Translations under genes and position numbers: made by a program
The notes under the pieces: model-generated
What the model was told of the DNA's origin: nothing
The model's database searches: none
Seen by the model: the letters and a program-made list of their open reading frames with translations, nothing else
In this document: positions 8,684 to 18,950 of the stretch, one piece after another
How the letters are laid out: each line of letters opens with the position of its first letter
Position numbering within the stretch: position 1 is the stretch's first letter
Origin: Branchiostoma floridae
Lineage: Eukaryota > Chordata > Leptocardii > Amphioxiformes > Branchiostomatidae
Assembly: GCF_000003815.2 (NCBI RefSeq)
Contig: NC_049988.1
Coordinates: 22,993,888 to 23,033,394, forward strand
DNA length: 39,507 nucleotides
Reading direction: 5' to 3'

Positions 8684-9511
8684 TCACCACTGTGCATGGG
8701 TAAATTGTAAATGTTGGTTCAAGTTGGACTTATGTGCAGCAGAATAATCACACTGGTCACACTTGTAGGGTTTTTCACCTGTATGGGTTCTCATATGTTG
8801 GGATAAGGTAGACTTTTGAGTTGTTCTGTATCCACACTCCCCACACATGTAGGGTTTGTCGCCAGTGTGCATGGCTAGATGTCGGTTCAAGGTGGACTTA
8901 TCTGCAGCAGAATAGTCACACTGGTCACACTTGTAGGGTTTTTCACCGGTATGAGTTCTCATGTGTGTGGATAAATCGTACTTCCGAGCTGTCCTGTACC
9001 CACAGTCACCACACATGTAGGGCTTATCACCGGTGTGTCTTGCTAGATGTCGGTGTAAACTGTGTTTTCGTGCAGTAGAATAGTCACACTGGTCACATTT
9101 GAAGGGCTTATCACCAGTGTGTTTGGCTAGATGTTGGTCCAAATGGCATTTCCTTGTTGCAGAATAGTCACACTGGTCACACTTGTAGGGTTTTTCACCA
9201 GTATGAGTTCTCATATGTCTGGATAACTCAGACTTCTTAGCTGTCCTATACCCACACTCCCCACACATGTAGGGCTTATTACCAGTGTGCATGGCTAGAT
9301 GTTGGTTCAAGGTCGACATATCTGCTGCAGAATAGTCACAATGGTCACATGTGTATGGCTTTTCACCGGTATGACTGACCAAACTGGTTTTTCTCGCTGT
9401 TGCCTGGTCTTTGGCTTTACATTCATCCCTGACACATAAAACTCCAGAAGGAGACCCATCACAGACGTTTTGGGAAACAGCAGTAGGAGACTTATTGCCT
9501 ACTTCTGCCAT
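8684..9511 (-). CDS. ZNF-B: C2H2 zinc-finger protein, C-terminally truncated by a frameshift
   Basis: The ATG at 9509-9511 (MAEVGNKSPTAV) follows a splice acceptor (CATTAG/G at 9518) by a few bases, as in ZNF-A. A leader of about 50 residues precedes seven complete C2H2 fingers and most of an eighth, which runs into QFTHAQW and a stop. The alternation of finger types is broken once: fingers 3 and 4 are both YKC/FKC-DQCDYS types, as expected if one finger was lost by unequal exchange. The remaining two fingers continue in another frame at 8518-8683. The truncated protein would still bind DNA, so this may be a functional short allele, a recent pseudogene or an assembly error. Confidence 0.8.
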   Translation of the reverse strand: MAEVGNKSPTAVSQNVCDGSPSGVLCVRDECKAKDQATARKTSLVSHTGEKPYTCDHCDYSAADMSTLNQHLAMHTGNKPYMCGECGYRTAKKSELSRHMRTHTGEKPYKCDQCDYSATRKCHLDQHLAKHTGDKPFKCDQCDYSTARKHSLHRHLARHTGDKPYMCGDCGYRTARKYDLSTHMRTHTGEKPYKCDQCDYSAADKSTLNRHLAMHTGDKPYMCGECGYRTTQKSTLSQHMRTHTGEKPYKCDQCDYSAAHKSNLNQHLQFTHAQW

Positions 9512-10332
9512 GTCGAACCTAATGAAGTAGAAAAAAATATTGGAAAAGAAGAAATAGACTATCTAAAACTAGATGATTGCAAGCAAATAATGTTTATATT
9601 TACATATACATTGTCTAGCCTAAAAAGCTATTTACGATTGAGTGTGTTTTTTTGGTTTCTGTTTGTGTGTTTTTGCAATTACTATATATATATATATATC
9701 CTACATATACTAATCAGGTTCACCGTAAGTGATAAAAATAATGCGATGAACAGTTTATTCCCAAGGAATCAGTTTAATTTTCTCTATCGTCTAAAGTCAC
9801 AGCTTCAAGACCTATGTGATTGGCTACAGCTCATTGCGAATCACCCGACATAAAAGTGCCATCTGTTTTACAGTAGACTCTCCCTATGACCTAAATGACC
9901 CCAGCGGAATCTTGTGTAGATTTATCGGGCACCTGTCTGGTAGACTAGTCGTTTTAAACAAGATCTGTTTAGGCCCTAACAAACACATAATTTCACAATC
10001 TAGCCCTCGGCTCGAGCTTTGTACTGATACTTGCTACATGTAACCCAACACCACAGGGTGTCTGCTACACCTCCAGTAACCATGGTGACAGCGATTTGGC
10101 TAGTTCATTATTTCTTTGGACAAGAAAATGAGGAGGTAAAAGTAACAGAGCAAAAGCAATGTTTTCCTTTGTTTCCGTGAAGGTAAAGATGCCCCCCTCC
10201 CCATCACCATTTTCGTCACCTTTCGTCAGTCTTATATTTCTGCCTTATGTAGCCCACATACCATAGAAATGACCTCCAACCCCTACAGTTCATAATGGTG
10301 CAGTCATGTTGTATGTATATCTCGTTCTTACC

Positions 10333-10450
10333 TGCTTCCAGTTGATTATTACCTCCGCACAATCCTCCTGCAAGCGTCTGTCTGGAGCAGCAAGGGGTGA
10401 AAGGTGACTGGTACTGTGGGGTGAAAGGTCAATTTAATGCCTGCTTATCC
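10333..10450 (-). promoter_or_regulatory. ZNF-B non-coding exon 1 and proximal promoter
   Basis: On the minus strand this ends in a consensus donor GAAGCAG/GTAAGA at 10332, giving a first intron of about 810 bp. It carries the two DR1-like sequences at 10394 and 10418, 24 bp apart as in the paralogues. Confidence 0.6.
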
Positions 10451-11390
10451 ACATTCGGTGTGCAGCGTGTTCCGCTTACACTATAGAATACTAGCCATAT
10501 CATAAAACCTTTCGGGCTTTTCTTCTTAATACTTTTTCTTTCTTCACCAAAAAGATTATGTTTTAGGTACAATTTGTATGTATGTATGTATGTATATATG
10601 TTTGTATGTATATTTGTATATATGTATGTGTTTAGAAGAAAAGCATAAGTCAGGAACGCCTGGATAGAGACTATTGATATCTTATGTGTGGTGCCATGAT
10701 GAGGATCCTGGGCCCCCTAGCGGCTTGTCACTGTACTGCAGCGGAACTTTTGGTTTAATATCTCGAGTTCTGGACACGTTGTGGCTATTATTTTCGAGTT
10801 TCAGACAGCTGTTGAGGCCGAGGTAAAGTGGTATAGGTTTGGTCTCCGTTGTGACATGTTTGGAATTGCATGGATCTGTTTAGCAGACGCGCTTCTGGGA
10901 TACACCACCCCTTCTACAGCAGACGCGCCCCGAAGAAGATCTGTGATATCCAGAACATGACGCAAGAGATCTAGAAGGACAGCATTCTGGATACCCAGGA
11001 TGCGCTCCGATCGGGACGAGTCCTCTATAAGCTGACGTGTTTATCCAGAACGTGCACTTGGTTTCTTCCAAGTTAGATTGTGATAGAAGATCGCATATAC
11101 GTAAACCAAATCTACATAAAATTCAGATTGCACAAACCCAATCATGTTTGGGTCTCCATGGGCCGGTCTAGCCGTAATATAATCACCTAAGATCTAGGCT
11201 CAGTGGCCGCTTCATGAAATAGATTCCGATCGCGTAGATTACGAACTATGCATCAATCCTCATAGCAGAGCATCCAAAAACGTCAAGATAGTGTCGAAAC
11301 AAATATGGAGACCTATAGGCGTGAACAGTGGCGTTTTTTAGATGGAGCACATCTGGGATGGACCAACGGGCCAGCACAACATTGTCCACA
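10451..11390. other. Non-coding region with a GTAT microsatellite
   Basis: A (GTAT)n-type microsatellite lies at about 10573-10630. The rest (including GCAGACGCGC motifs at about 10880-10930) shows no coding sequence I can support. It is not shared with the other ZNF flanks, so it marks where the duplicated block ends. Confidence 0.6.
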
Positions 11391-11545
11391 CAAGACACAA
11401 TAGAATCGGATTTGTGTTTTTATTAAAGAGAAGAAGTAACCTTCGACACAAGATACAATAGAATCGGATTTGTGCTTTTATTAAAGAGAAGAAGTCACCT
11501 TCGACACAAGACACAATAGAATCGGATTTGTGCTTTTATTAAACT
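11391..11545. repeat. Tandem repeat, three copies of 58 bp
   Basis: CAAGACACAATAGAATCGG-type starts occur at 11391, 11449 and 11507 (period 58). Each copy includes GGATTTGTG.TTTTTATTAAA. The copies are nearly identical, so the array is young. Confidence 0.9.
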
Positions 11546-11918
11546 TCCTAATTTTCACACAATAGTTATATTCTTTTATAGAACTTCAATAGAAAAAGGA
11601 ATATAACTGACCATAGAACACATCAGCACAGCATATACACGCTCATAACTGTGAGATGACTTGTTCTCGTGCATTAGAATACGACACGTGTTCTTCCTGC
11701 ATTTACATATATTTTAGCTTCTAGTACATGACTTCTCTTGTAGAGTTTTTCCAGGACCTATGCCTTCAATTTACCATTAGTGTTTACTACAGCCAGATAA
11801 TATACAACACTGGTACACTGTCTGTTCCGATATAAGTTTGGATAAAGGTGTTGTCTTCAGATGCCCTGAATATATTTCTCAAACATACAGTGTTGTGTTT
11901 CTCGATGGTTTACAAATG
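11546..11918. other. ZNF-C 3' flank, nothing recognised
   Basis: AT-rich non-coding sequence downstream of ZNF-C. Parts such as TGTTCGGATAAAGG near 11825-11850 resemble the flank downstream of ZNF-D (about 23540), consistent with duplication. Confidence 0.4.
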
Positions 11919-12884
11919 CTACAATTGGTATTTCTTTGCTGCAGAATAGTCACACTGGTTACACTTGTAGGGTTTTTCACCAGTATGAGTTCTCATATGT
12001 CGGGTTAAGGTATACTTAAGAGTTGCCCTGTACCCACACTCTCCACACATGTAGGGCTTATCACCAGTGTGCTTTGCTTGATGATTGACCAAACTGACTT
12101 TATGTGCAGCAGAATAGTCACACTGGTCACACTTGTAGTTTCTTTCACCTGTATGAGTTCTCATGTGTCGCGACAAGTCAGACCTCCGAGCTGTCCTGTA
12201 CCCACACTCCCCACACATGTAGGGCTTATCACCAGTGTGCTTGGATAAATGTTTGTCCAAGTTGGATTTATGTGCAGCAGAATAGTCACACTGGTCACAT
12301 TTGTATGGTTTTTCACCGGTATGAATTCTCATATGTTGGGATAAGTAAGACTTGTAAACTGCCCTGTACCCACACTGCCCACACATGTAGGGCTTATCGC
12401 CAGTGTGACTGGCTTTATGTTGGCACAATGTGGACTTACGTGCAGCGGAATAGTCGCACTGGTCACACTTGTAGGGTTTTTCACCGGTATGACTTCTCAT
12501 ATGTTTCATTAAGTCAGGCTTTCGAGCTGTCCTGTACCCACACTCCCCACACATGTAGAGCTTATCACCAGTGTGCTTGGCTGAATGATAATCCAAATTG
12601 CATTTCTTTGATGCAGAATAGTCACACTGGTCACACTTGTAGGGTTTTTCACCAGTATGAGTTCTCATATGTTCGGCTAAATGAGACTTCTTAGCTGCCC
12701 TGTACCCACACTGCCCACATATGTAGGGCTTATCACTAGTCTGTGTCTCCAGTTGACTGGTTGTGCTGGCTGTGGGCTGCTCTTTGCCTTCGCTTGCAAC
12801 CCTGTCGCATGAAACTCCAGTAGGAGACAGATCATGGAAGTCTTGGGAAACAGCAGTAGGAGACCAATTACCTCCCTCTGCCAT
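11919..12884 (-). CDS. ZNF-C: C2H2 zinc-finger protein, nine fingers plus a truncated tenth
   Basis: The ATG at 12882-12884 (MAEGGNWSPTAV) is two bases after an acceptor (CATTATTAG/AT). A leader of about 52 residues is followed by nine complete CX2C-X12-HX3H fingers in strict alternation (YMC-type then YKC-type) with TGEKP/TGDKP-like linkers. The tenth finger stops at KKYQL, before its His pair. The family's usual last-finger ending (..KTHR and stop) is absent and the downstream DNA is unrelated. The gene is therefore 3'-truncated relative to ZNF-A and E. Frame and zinc ligands are otherwise intact, and a nine-finger DNA-binding protein is plausible. Confidence 0.85.
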   Translation of the reverse strand: MAEGGNWSPTAVSQDFHDLSPTGVSCDRVASEGKEQPTASTTSQLETQTSDKPYICGQCGYRAAKKSHLAEHMRTHTGEKPYKCDQCDYSASKKCNLDYHSAKHTGDKLYMCGECGYRTARKPDLMKHMRSHTGEKPYKCDQCDYSAARKSTLCQHKASHTGDKPYMCGQCGYRAVYKSYLSQHMRIHTGEKPYKCDQCDYSAAHKSNLDKHLSKHTGDKPYMCGECGYRTARRSDLSRHMRTHTGERNYKCDQCDYSAAHKVSLVNHQAKHTGDKPYMCGECGYRATLKYTLTRHMRTHTGEKPYKCNQCDYSAAKKYQL

Positions 12885-13643
12885 ATCTAATAATGATAAA
12901 AAAAGATTTAAAGAGATGAAACGAACAATCTGTATTTCGATGATCTAGATTTCTTAGTTATAAACTAAAGGAAATACTAGTAATAAAGTTTTCCTGACAT
13001 TCTACTTTATTTTATGTAGTGAACCAATATAAAATGCTGGCTGGAACTAAAGTTGTGATCAACCTGACTTCTATTATATCCAACTACTTTATTTACTTAC
13101 TTTGAAGTCGATTATGTAACCAAACACCGACAAAAGTGTCGCCCAGTTCATAAACCTTATTTGTTTGGAAAAGAAGAGAAAATATAAGAAATGGAGAGAA
13201 AACAGTACGCCTTTCTTCCGCGAGGGTAAGGTAAGGATCATCCATTGGTCTTCTGTCGGGTTGGTTTCAAGCAAGATCTGTTTAGTTTTACACAAACACA
13301 TTCATAATCCAGCCCCTCGAGAATTGTACTGATACTTGCTACATGTAACCGAACACAACAGGGTGTCTGATATACCTCCAGTAACCATGAAGACATCGGT
13401 CTTGCCAGTTCATTATTTGTTTTGAGAAGAAAAAGTAGAAGAAGCGGTGCAAAAACAATGTTTTCCTTTGTTTCCGTGAAGGTAAAGATGCCCCCCTCCC
13501 CACCCGTATTTTCGTCATACCTTGAAGATACCTTGAAAAGTCTTACATTTCTGCCTAGTGTGGCCCAAATACCATAAAAATGACCTCTACCTCTTATAGT
13601 TTATAATGATGCAGTCAGGTTCCATGTGTATATCGTTCTTACC

Positions 13644-13770
13644 TGCTTCCAGTGATGATTATAACCTCCGCACAATCCTCCTGCAAGCGTCTGTCTAGAG
13701 CAGCAAGGGGTGAAAGGTGAGTGGCACTGTAGGGTGAAAGGTCAATTCAATGCCTGCTTATACAAATTCA
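13644..13770 (-). promoter_or_regulatory. ZNF-C non-coding exon 1 and proximal promoter
   Basis: The consensus donor CAG/GTAAGA (exon end at 13643) gives a first intron of about 755 bp. DR1-like sequences at 13707 and 13731 keep the 24-bp spacing. The flanking sequence is homologous to 6600-6720. Confidence 0.6.
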
Positions 13771-14329
13771 GTGTGCAGAGCGTTCCGCCTACACTTCAGA
13801 GGAACTGCTTTTTCTGGATTTTTCTTTCTTTCCGTTTCTTCCTTCCTTCTCATCGTGTTTTCACACAGCACATAATTAATCAGTTAAAGTAATCACAGTT
13901 TAGACATTGTGTGCCTTGTATTGGTGAGTGATAATGCAATGTGTCCCGTCGTAATTTGTCTCTTTATGTGTAAAGAAGCTTGATAAGATGATGATTATTA
14001 TTCGGTACTAGGCTGTCTTTTCAAGAAAAATGAATTACTGTTAATATTAATAGTATTATTACAGCACAATTATCAAAAAGAGTGATGTTCCACCCTGTTG
14101 AGTACTACTGTTGAGTGGAGTACTACTGGACAAATGAATGTGTCCGGATATACAGCGCTAGAGGAAGGAATAATGTTTTTATCAATTGATAGAAACTACA
14201 GGGTGAAATTTTTATCAATTTAGTCTGGTCACACGGACCGGTTAAAGGTTAAAAAAATAAAAAGTTGAATAAATGCGACATTGTTGTATTTGTTTGTCTA
14301 TCTATAGATCCTTTTTTTATGTCAAAATG

Positions 14330-15320
14330 CTGTCAAGTGTGGTGCAATATAATCTTGGGCGCCAGAGGGAGCCGTTTGCTGGGCTGGAGTTTTGTTACAC
14401 CATCTTTTGAAGAAAAACACACAAACATGAAGGATTTGTTCTAAAACAGGACTTACGTGTGTCCGGGCTGCTTTGGTAAAGAGAAAAACGCCATGAGTGG
14501 AACACAGGTTTGGGTACAACATTTTAATGGTCAGTGTCGAAACGATGGACAATTATCATATATGGAGCGGAATAATCCTCACGCTAACCGAAATCTTTCT
14601 CACCACAGTCACCACTCAGTAAGACAGCCGGAGCCACAGTTCCTGTTGGTAACTTTAATTTAGTGTGCCACACATGTACAGATCAGTTTCACCAACATGG
14701 TATATTCAATGATGCAGGCTCACATGAGCACAGTATACCAGCTTTTATAAAGAAAATTGGACCTTCCATCAATAAATACTAGGTTGTTATGGCATTAGGC
14801 ATTTTCCTCGTTTACTACAACAACAAAGAGTAGTCAGTCTACTGTGAAAACAATGAAGTTGTTTTAGCGCTTGCATTTTGTCCGTGTCCGTGTTTTTACA
14901 AAACATCAGATTTAGAATTATTAATGCATTTGACCCTGCAAAACCACGACCTTATCACTTTGTAGGTTCCCTATGTAAAACAAAACCTTCGTGCAAAAAT
15001 ATATGGTACATTCTCTGCACTATATATAAGAACTGACGCGTGTCTACAATTGCAAAGTAATGCATCATGGCATTCAACATTTCTCCTGTGTTATTTTACT
15101 CAACAAACTTGTAAAACAACATGTTGTCTTTGGCCAATTGCTTTATCCATATATAAAACAAAAAATGATTTGATACGGTCAATCAAGGAGTTTTCTACAT
15201 CTACAATGTTCCCTAAGTAATACATTTTGGCTACGTGACAAAAATAAAAGTACATTCTCTGCAATATATATGAGAAGAGAGGCGTGTCTAAAATTGTACT
15301 AAGTACTGATTAATTGGTTT
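14330..15320. repeat. Segmental-duplication spacer block, copy 2
   Basis: Homologous to 7240-8345, 17870-18790 and 29520-30720, with the same ordered landmarks (GGGCGCCAGAGGGAGCCG, GAGTGGAACACAGG, ACAACAACAAAGAGTAG). It links the ZNF-C promoter side to the 3' end of lectin L1. No coding sequence is supported. Confidence 0.8.
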
Positions 15321-15651
15321 GGTGTGTATTAACTCTTTCTCATGCGTTTTTTTTTTTGCTACTTTACAAACTTGTCAACAAAGTGCTGTTTGGGCCCATT
15401 GCTACATTTTAACGTTTTACTGACTCGTAGTCTGAATAGTTTTACCTGGACACGTCCAGAGAGCCGGTTTGCGTGAAGCTTTTTAAGCGATTACGGTTTG
15501 TCTGAACTGTCAGTTCATCGTTTTGTAGGAAACGCCGCCAAAACAGGAATGTACTTCATACGTCAAAAACAAATCGTTTTGTTGGCTAGTAGTTTTACTG
15601 CAGATGTCCGGAGGGCCGGTTTACAGTGGTGTAGATTGTTGCGCCTGTCGC

Positions 15652-15662
15652 CTAGGGACGTC
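15652..15662 (-). CDS. L1 terminal coding micro-exon
   Basis: A strong acceptor (TTTGTTTTCAG) is followed by GA CGT CCC TAG. Joined to the phase-1 donor at 15807, it ends the protein as ..VPGRP and a stop. The same arrangement is conserved in L2 (18940-18950) and L3 (30992-31002), which supports splicing over read-through to the stop at 15778. Confidence 0.7.
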
Positions 15663-17531
15663 CTGAAAACAAAAAGGAGACATGAGATATGGAGTGATGT
15701 GTTTAAAAAAAGTTTATAATGAGAAAAGATGTATGGTTGTGACTTGAGATGTGCCATGTTTACAAGAAAGAAAGGTTTCAAGGAATGGTACGGTTATAAA
15801 ATGTACCTGGAACAGTCTGGCATATGTAGCAAAACTGCCAGTCGCATGAGATGTCGACCCACTTGTCCTTCCAGTGTGGGACTGCGGAGTAACCAACGCA
15901 ATGTTGTTCCCCCCGACCGTTGTTCGGTTCTCCCGGACCCCAAGAGCTGTAGGTCCCAAGTGCAGAACCATCCATCCACTCAAAGCTCCCCTCTTCGCGC
16001 CGATCGTGGAGGCCGAACCAGAAGCCCCACTTTTCGCTCACGGCATTGTGCAGGGAGATCAGGAAGGTGTTGGTCTCGGCGTCTCGGGGCATGGCGAGGG
16101 TACCGCCGTCTTCGCCACAGGCCGCGGCCGCATCGCTGAAGGTCTTACCTGTATTGAAGGCCTTGTAGCAGATTCCGTTCCAAGCTGTGTACCCTTTAGG
16201 ACAAAATGCTGGAAAACAAGATTTACATCCGATTAACGTACTAACGTATNNNNNNNNNNNNNNNNNNNNNNNNNNNNNNNNNNNNNNNNNNNNNNNNNNN
16301 NNNNNNNNNNNNNNNNNNNNNNNNNNNNNNNNNNNNNNNNNNNNNNNNNNNNNNNNNNNNNNNNNNNNNNNNNNNNNNNNNNNNNNNNNNNNNNNNNNNN
16401 NNNNNNNNNNNNNNNNNNNNNNNNNNNNNNNNNNNNNNNNNNNNNNNNNNNNNNNNNNNNNNNNNNNNNNNNNNNNNNNNNNNNNNNNNNNNNNNNNNNN
16501 NNNNNNNNNNNNNNNNNNNNNNNNNNNNNNNNNNNNNNNNNNNNNNNNNNNNNNNNNNNNNNNNNNNNNNNNNNNNNNNNNNNNNNNNNNNNNNNNNNNN
16601 NNNNNNNNNNNNNNNNNNNNNNNNNNNNTCGCGCTTCAAGGCGTCAACAGTGGTGGACAGTTGGGATATTTCCTAAAAACGTACGTCAGAATACCAAACA
16701 TTAGAATACAAAGACACATTCTCTTTTGTTAGCCTCGTGGGTAAATTGACAAGACAAACAGTGTTAAAACCTGCACCAGAGTGTTTACCTCTTTATTGAT
16801 GAACGTCAGAGGGGCGAGTCCCACAGCGATCAGTACGGCAATGCCGGCGGCGATGCAGCTGCGGTGGGAGCGGATGAAGCTACAGAGGGCACCGCGGCTT
16901 GCTCCACCCGGATACGTGCGGTCTGCGAGAAAAAAATATTGAGCTCAAGATCAACTCAATTAGTCAATGCAAAAATCAACAAAATGAATGACACAGAAAG
17001 AACATAAGACAATGACAAGATTTAAGGTTTTCGTTGCGGTAACAGTGTATCTTAGACTGCATATTGTGAATTTCATTAAGGTATGGCAATCACTATGAGA
17101 ATGATAGCATATCCATATGATATCTTTTTCCTCGCAATCGGTATCCATTTATCACTCTGTACGTATATCGAAGGTAGTAAAATATAGAAAAAAACTAAAC
17201 TCAAGGTCATCTATATCGTTGGATCATCTCGCACAGAAAATGGTTTCCTGATGATACAAATTTGCACCTTATATTGCAGGCTACAAAATCATCGGGTACC
17301 TGCTGACGTGCACGTTGCGTGACCTTTCACCACCTCGGCTTCTTCGTACGTGTGTGAAGACGCTTCTTGGTCTTCTTTCAACTTGTCAGAAGGGCCGTTG
17401 CCATGGCGGACACGCCCGAGGGAACCACCTTGATGGACAGGAGGCCCAGGGGGTTGGGGCGGCGGCCCGCTTGTTTGACCGCTGTCAGGGCGAGAGAGAG
17501 GGGACTGAACCGGCTCTGCTTGCTCGTACAT
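15652..17531 (-). CDS. L1: type II membrane C-type lectin gene (stalk exon partly in a gap)
   Basis: Five exons can be traced on the minus strand: N-terminal tail (17531-17300), transmembrane exon (16922-16789), start of the coiled-coil stalk (16672 into the gap at 16628), C-type lectin domain (16208-15807) and a terminal micro-exon (15662-15652). All boundaries fit GT-AG with matching phases. The protein would be a surface carbohydrate receptor with a short cytoplasmic tail and an extracellular C-terminal head. Its sugar site reads EPN, the mannose-type motif. The 379-base run of N (16250-16628) hides the rest of the stalk. No disabling change is seen in the visible exons. The neighbouring L2 is a close paralogue. 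Confidence 0.85.
15807..16208 (-). CDS. L1 C-type lectin domain exon
   Basis: The exon follows the acceptor TCTTGTTTTCCAG. Ordered landmarks: FCPKGY, GICYKAF, AAAACGEDGGTLAMPRDAET, FWFGLHD (WIGL equivalent), EGSFEWMDGSALGTYSSW, GPGEPNN (EPN of calcium site 2), KWVDISCD (in place of WND), and CYICQTVPG. It keeps the six long-form cysteines plus one extra Cys near the end. The Asn of WND is Val, so calcium coordination could be weakened. Confidence 0.85.
16629..16672 (-). CDS. L1 coiled-coil stalk exon, start only
   Basis: It begins after CCTAAA-type acceptor sequence with [14 protein letters not shown], the same start as in L2 and L4, and runs into the gap. Confidence 0.75.
16789..16922 (-). 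CDS. L1 transmembrane exon
   Basis: 134 nt, phase 1 in and phase 0 out. It encodes DRTYPGG.., then [10 protein letters not shown], a hydrophobic span ([17 protein letters not shown]) and INKE. A basic segment before the hydrophobic span and a C-terminal head fit a type II orientation. Nearly identical to 20427-20560. Confidence 0.85.
17300..17531 (-). CDS. L1 N-terminal cytoplasmic exon
   Basis: The ATG at 17529-17531 starts MYEQAEPV. The exon encodes a Pro/Gly-rich tail of about 77 residues ending with SSHTYEEAEVV, then CTSAG across a GTACCC donor. Two YExAExV motifs (YEQAEPV and YEEAEVV) are the notable features. There is no signal peptide, as expected for a type II membrane protein. Confidence 0.75.
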
Positions 17532-17639
17532 GACCGTACTGTACAGACAACAAGGGAACTGTACAGCAGCCAACGTCAATGTGCATGAATATTGACAATA
17601 ATGCCGTGATAAGTCTGGAAATGTGAGGATAGGTTTGCC

Positions 17640-17862
17640 CATATTTGGAGAGATGGCGCGTTATGACGTGCTGAAGATGACATGTTGTTTTTCTGCAAGA
17701 GGCAGACTAATTTTCTGGGAAAAGGAGTTAGATCTCGGCTCGATTCACCGTACCCGGGCGCGTTGGCGGTTTAGCCCACACGACCAACGTGAGAGAGAGA
17801 GAGACAGAGAGAGGGGAGGGGGAGGAAGAGAGAGAGAGAGAAAGAGAAAGAGAGATAGAAAG
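17640..17862. other. L1 upstream region with a GA microsatellite
   Basis: 17640-17790 is homologous to the region upstream of L2 (21255-21390), including AGGCAGACTAATTTTCTGGG and ATCTCGGCTCGATTCA. It is therefore probably promoter sequence of the lectin family. A GA-rich microsatellite follows at about 17789-17862. Confidence 0.6.
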
Positions 17863-17869
17863 TCACGCC

Positions 17870-18790
17870 ATGAGTGGAACACAGGTTTGGGTACAACATT
17901 TTAATGGTCAGTGTCGAAATTATTATATATGGAGCGGACTGATCCTCACACTAACCAACATCTTTCTCACCACAGTCACCCCTCAGTAAGACAGCCGGAG
18001 CCACAGTTCCTGTTGGTAACTTTAATTTAGTGCCAGACATGTACAGATCGGCTTCACCAATGTGGTTTCTTCAGTGGTCCAGGCTCACATCAGCACAGTA
18101 TACCAGTTTTTATTTTAAAAAAATGTTTAAGGACCTTCCATCAATAAATAGTGGGTTGTTATGGCATTAGGCATTTTCCTCGTTTACTACAACAACAAAG
18201 AGTAGTCAGTCTACTGTTAGAACAATCAAGTTGCAAGTTTATTAGCGCGTGCATTTTGTCAGTGTTACCCGTGTTTATGAAACGTTAAAGAAGCAGTAAT
18301 GCATTTGACACTGCCAAACCACGACCTTATCACTTTCTAGACTTCCAAAAAAACAAAACCTTCTGGCTACGTGCCAAAATATATGGGTACGATCTCTGCA
18401 ATACATATAAGAACTGTGGCGTGTCTACAGTTACACAGTAATGCATCATGGCATTCACCATTTCTCATGTGTTATTTTAATACTCAACAAACATGTAAAA
18501 CAACGTGTTGTTTTGGACCCATTGTTTTATCCATATGTAAAACTGCAAGCATGCGTACAATCCAAACAAGAACCTGGGGTAAGATATTTGATCATTAATA
18601 AAGCTGAAATCTATGTAAAGAAAATATAAATGGATTTGATCAGGAGATTTCTACTTCTAGAATGTTTGTTAAGTGATAACTTTTGGCTATGTGCAAAAAA
18701 ATGGGTACATTCTCTGAAATATATATGAAAAGTGAGGCGTGTCTAAAGTTGCACTGATTCATGGCTTTGGTGCCTATTCACTCTTTATCG
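17870..18790. repeat. Segmental-duplication spacer block, copy 3
   Basis: Homologous to 7240-8345, 14330-15320 and 29520-30720, but beginning at the GAGTGGAACACAGG landmark. It lies between the L1 promoter and the L2 3' end, so L1 and L2 are separated by the spacer alone, without a zinc-finger gene. Confidence 0.8.
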
Positions 18791-18939
18791 TGCGTTATGT
18801 TAACTCAACAAACTTGTAAAAAACGTACTGTTCGGTTCCAATGGCTACATTTTTATATTTATCGTTTTACTGGCCAGTAGTTTTACTGCAGATGTCTGTA
18901 GGGCCAGTTTACAGTGGTGGAGATAGTTCCGCCTGTCGC

Positions 18940-18950
18940 CTAGGAACGAC
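18940..18950 (-). CDS. L2 terminal coding micro-exon
   Basis: The acceptor TTTGTTTTCAG is followed by GT CGT TCC TAG. Joined to CCAG at 19095 it gives ..VPGRS and a stop. Conserved in L1 and L3. Confidence 0.7.

Noticed and set aside
9470-9853. Plus-strand open frame of 127 codons over the ZNF-B start and intron
   Set aside because: It covers AT-rich intron sequence conserved as non-coding in paralogues and has no domain features.
15729-16236. Plus-strand open frames opposite the L1 lectin domain
   Set aside because: Shadow frames of the GC-rich lectin exon; the minus frame has all domain hallmarks and splice sites. The same applies to 19134-19518 and 31274-31582.
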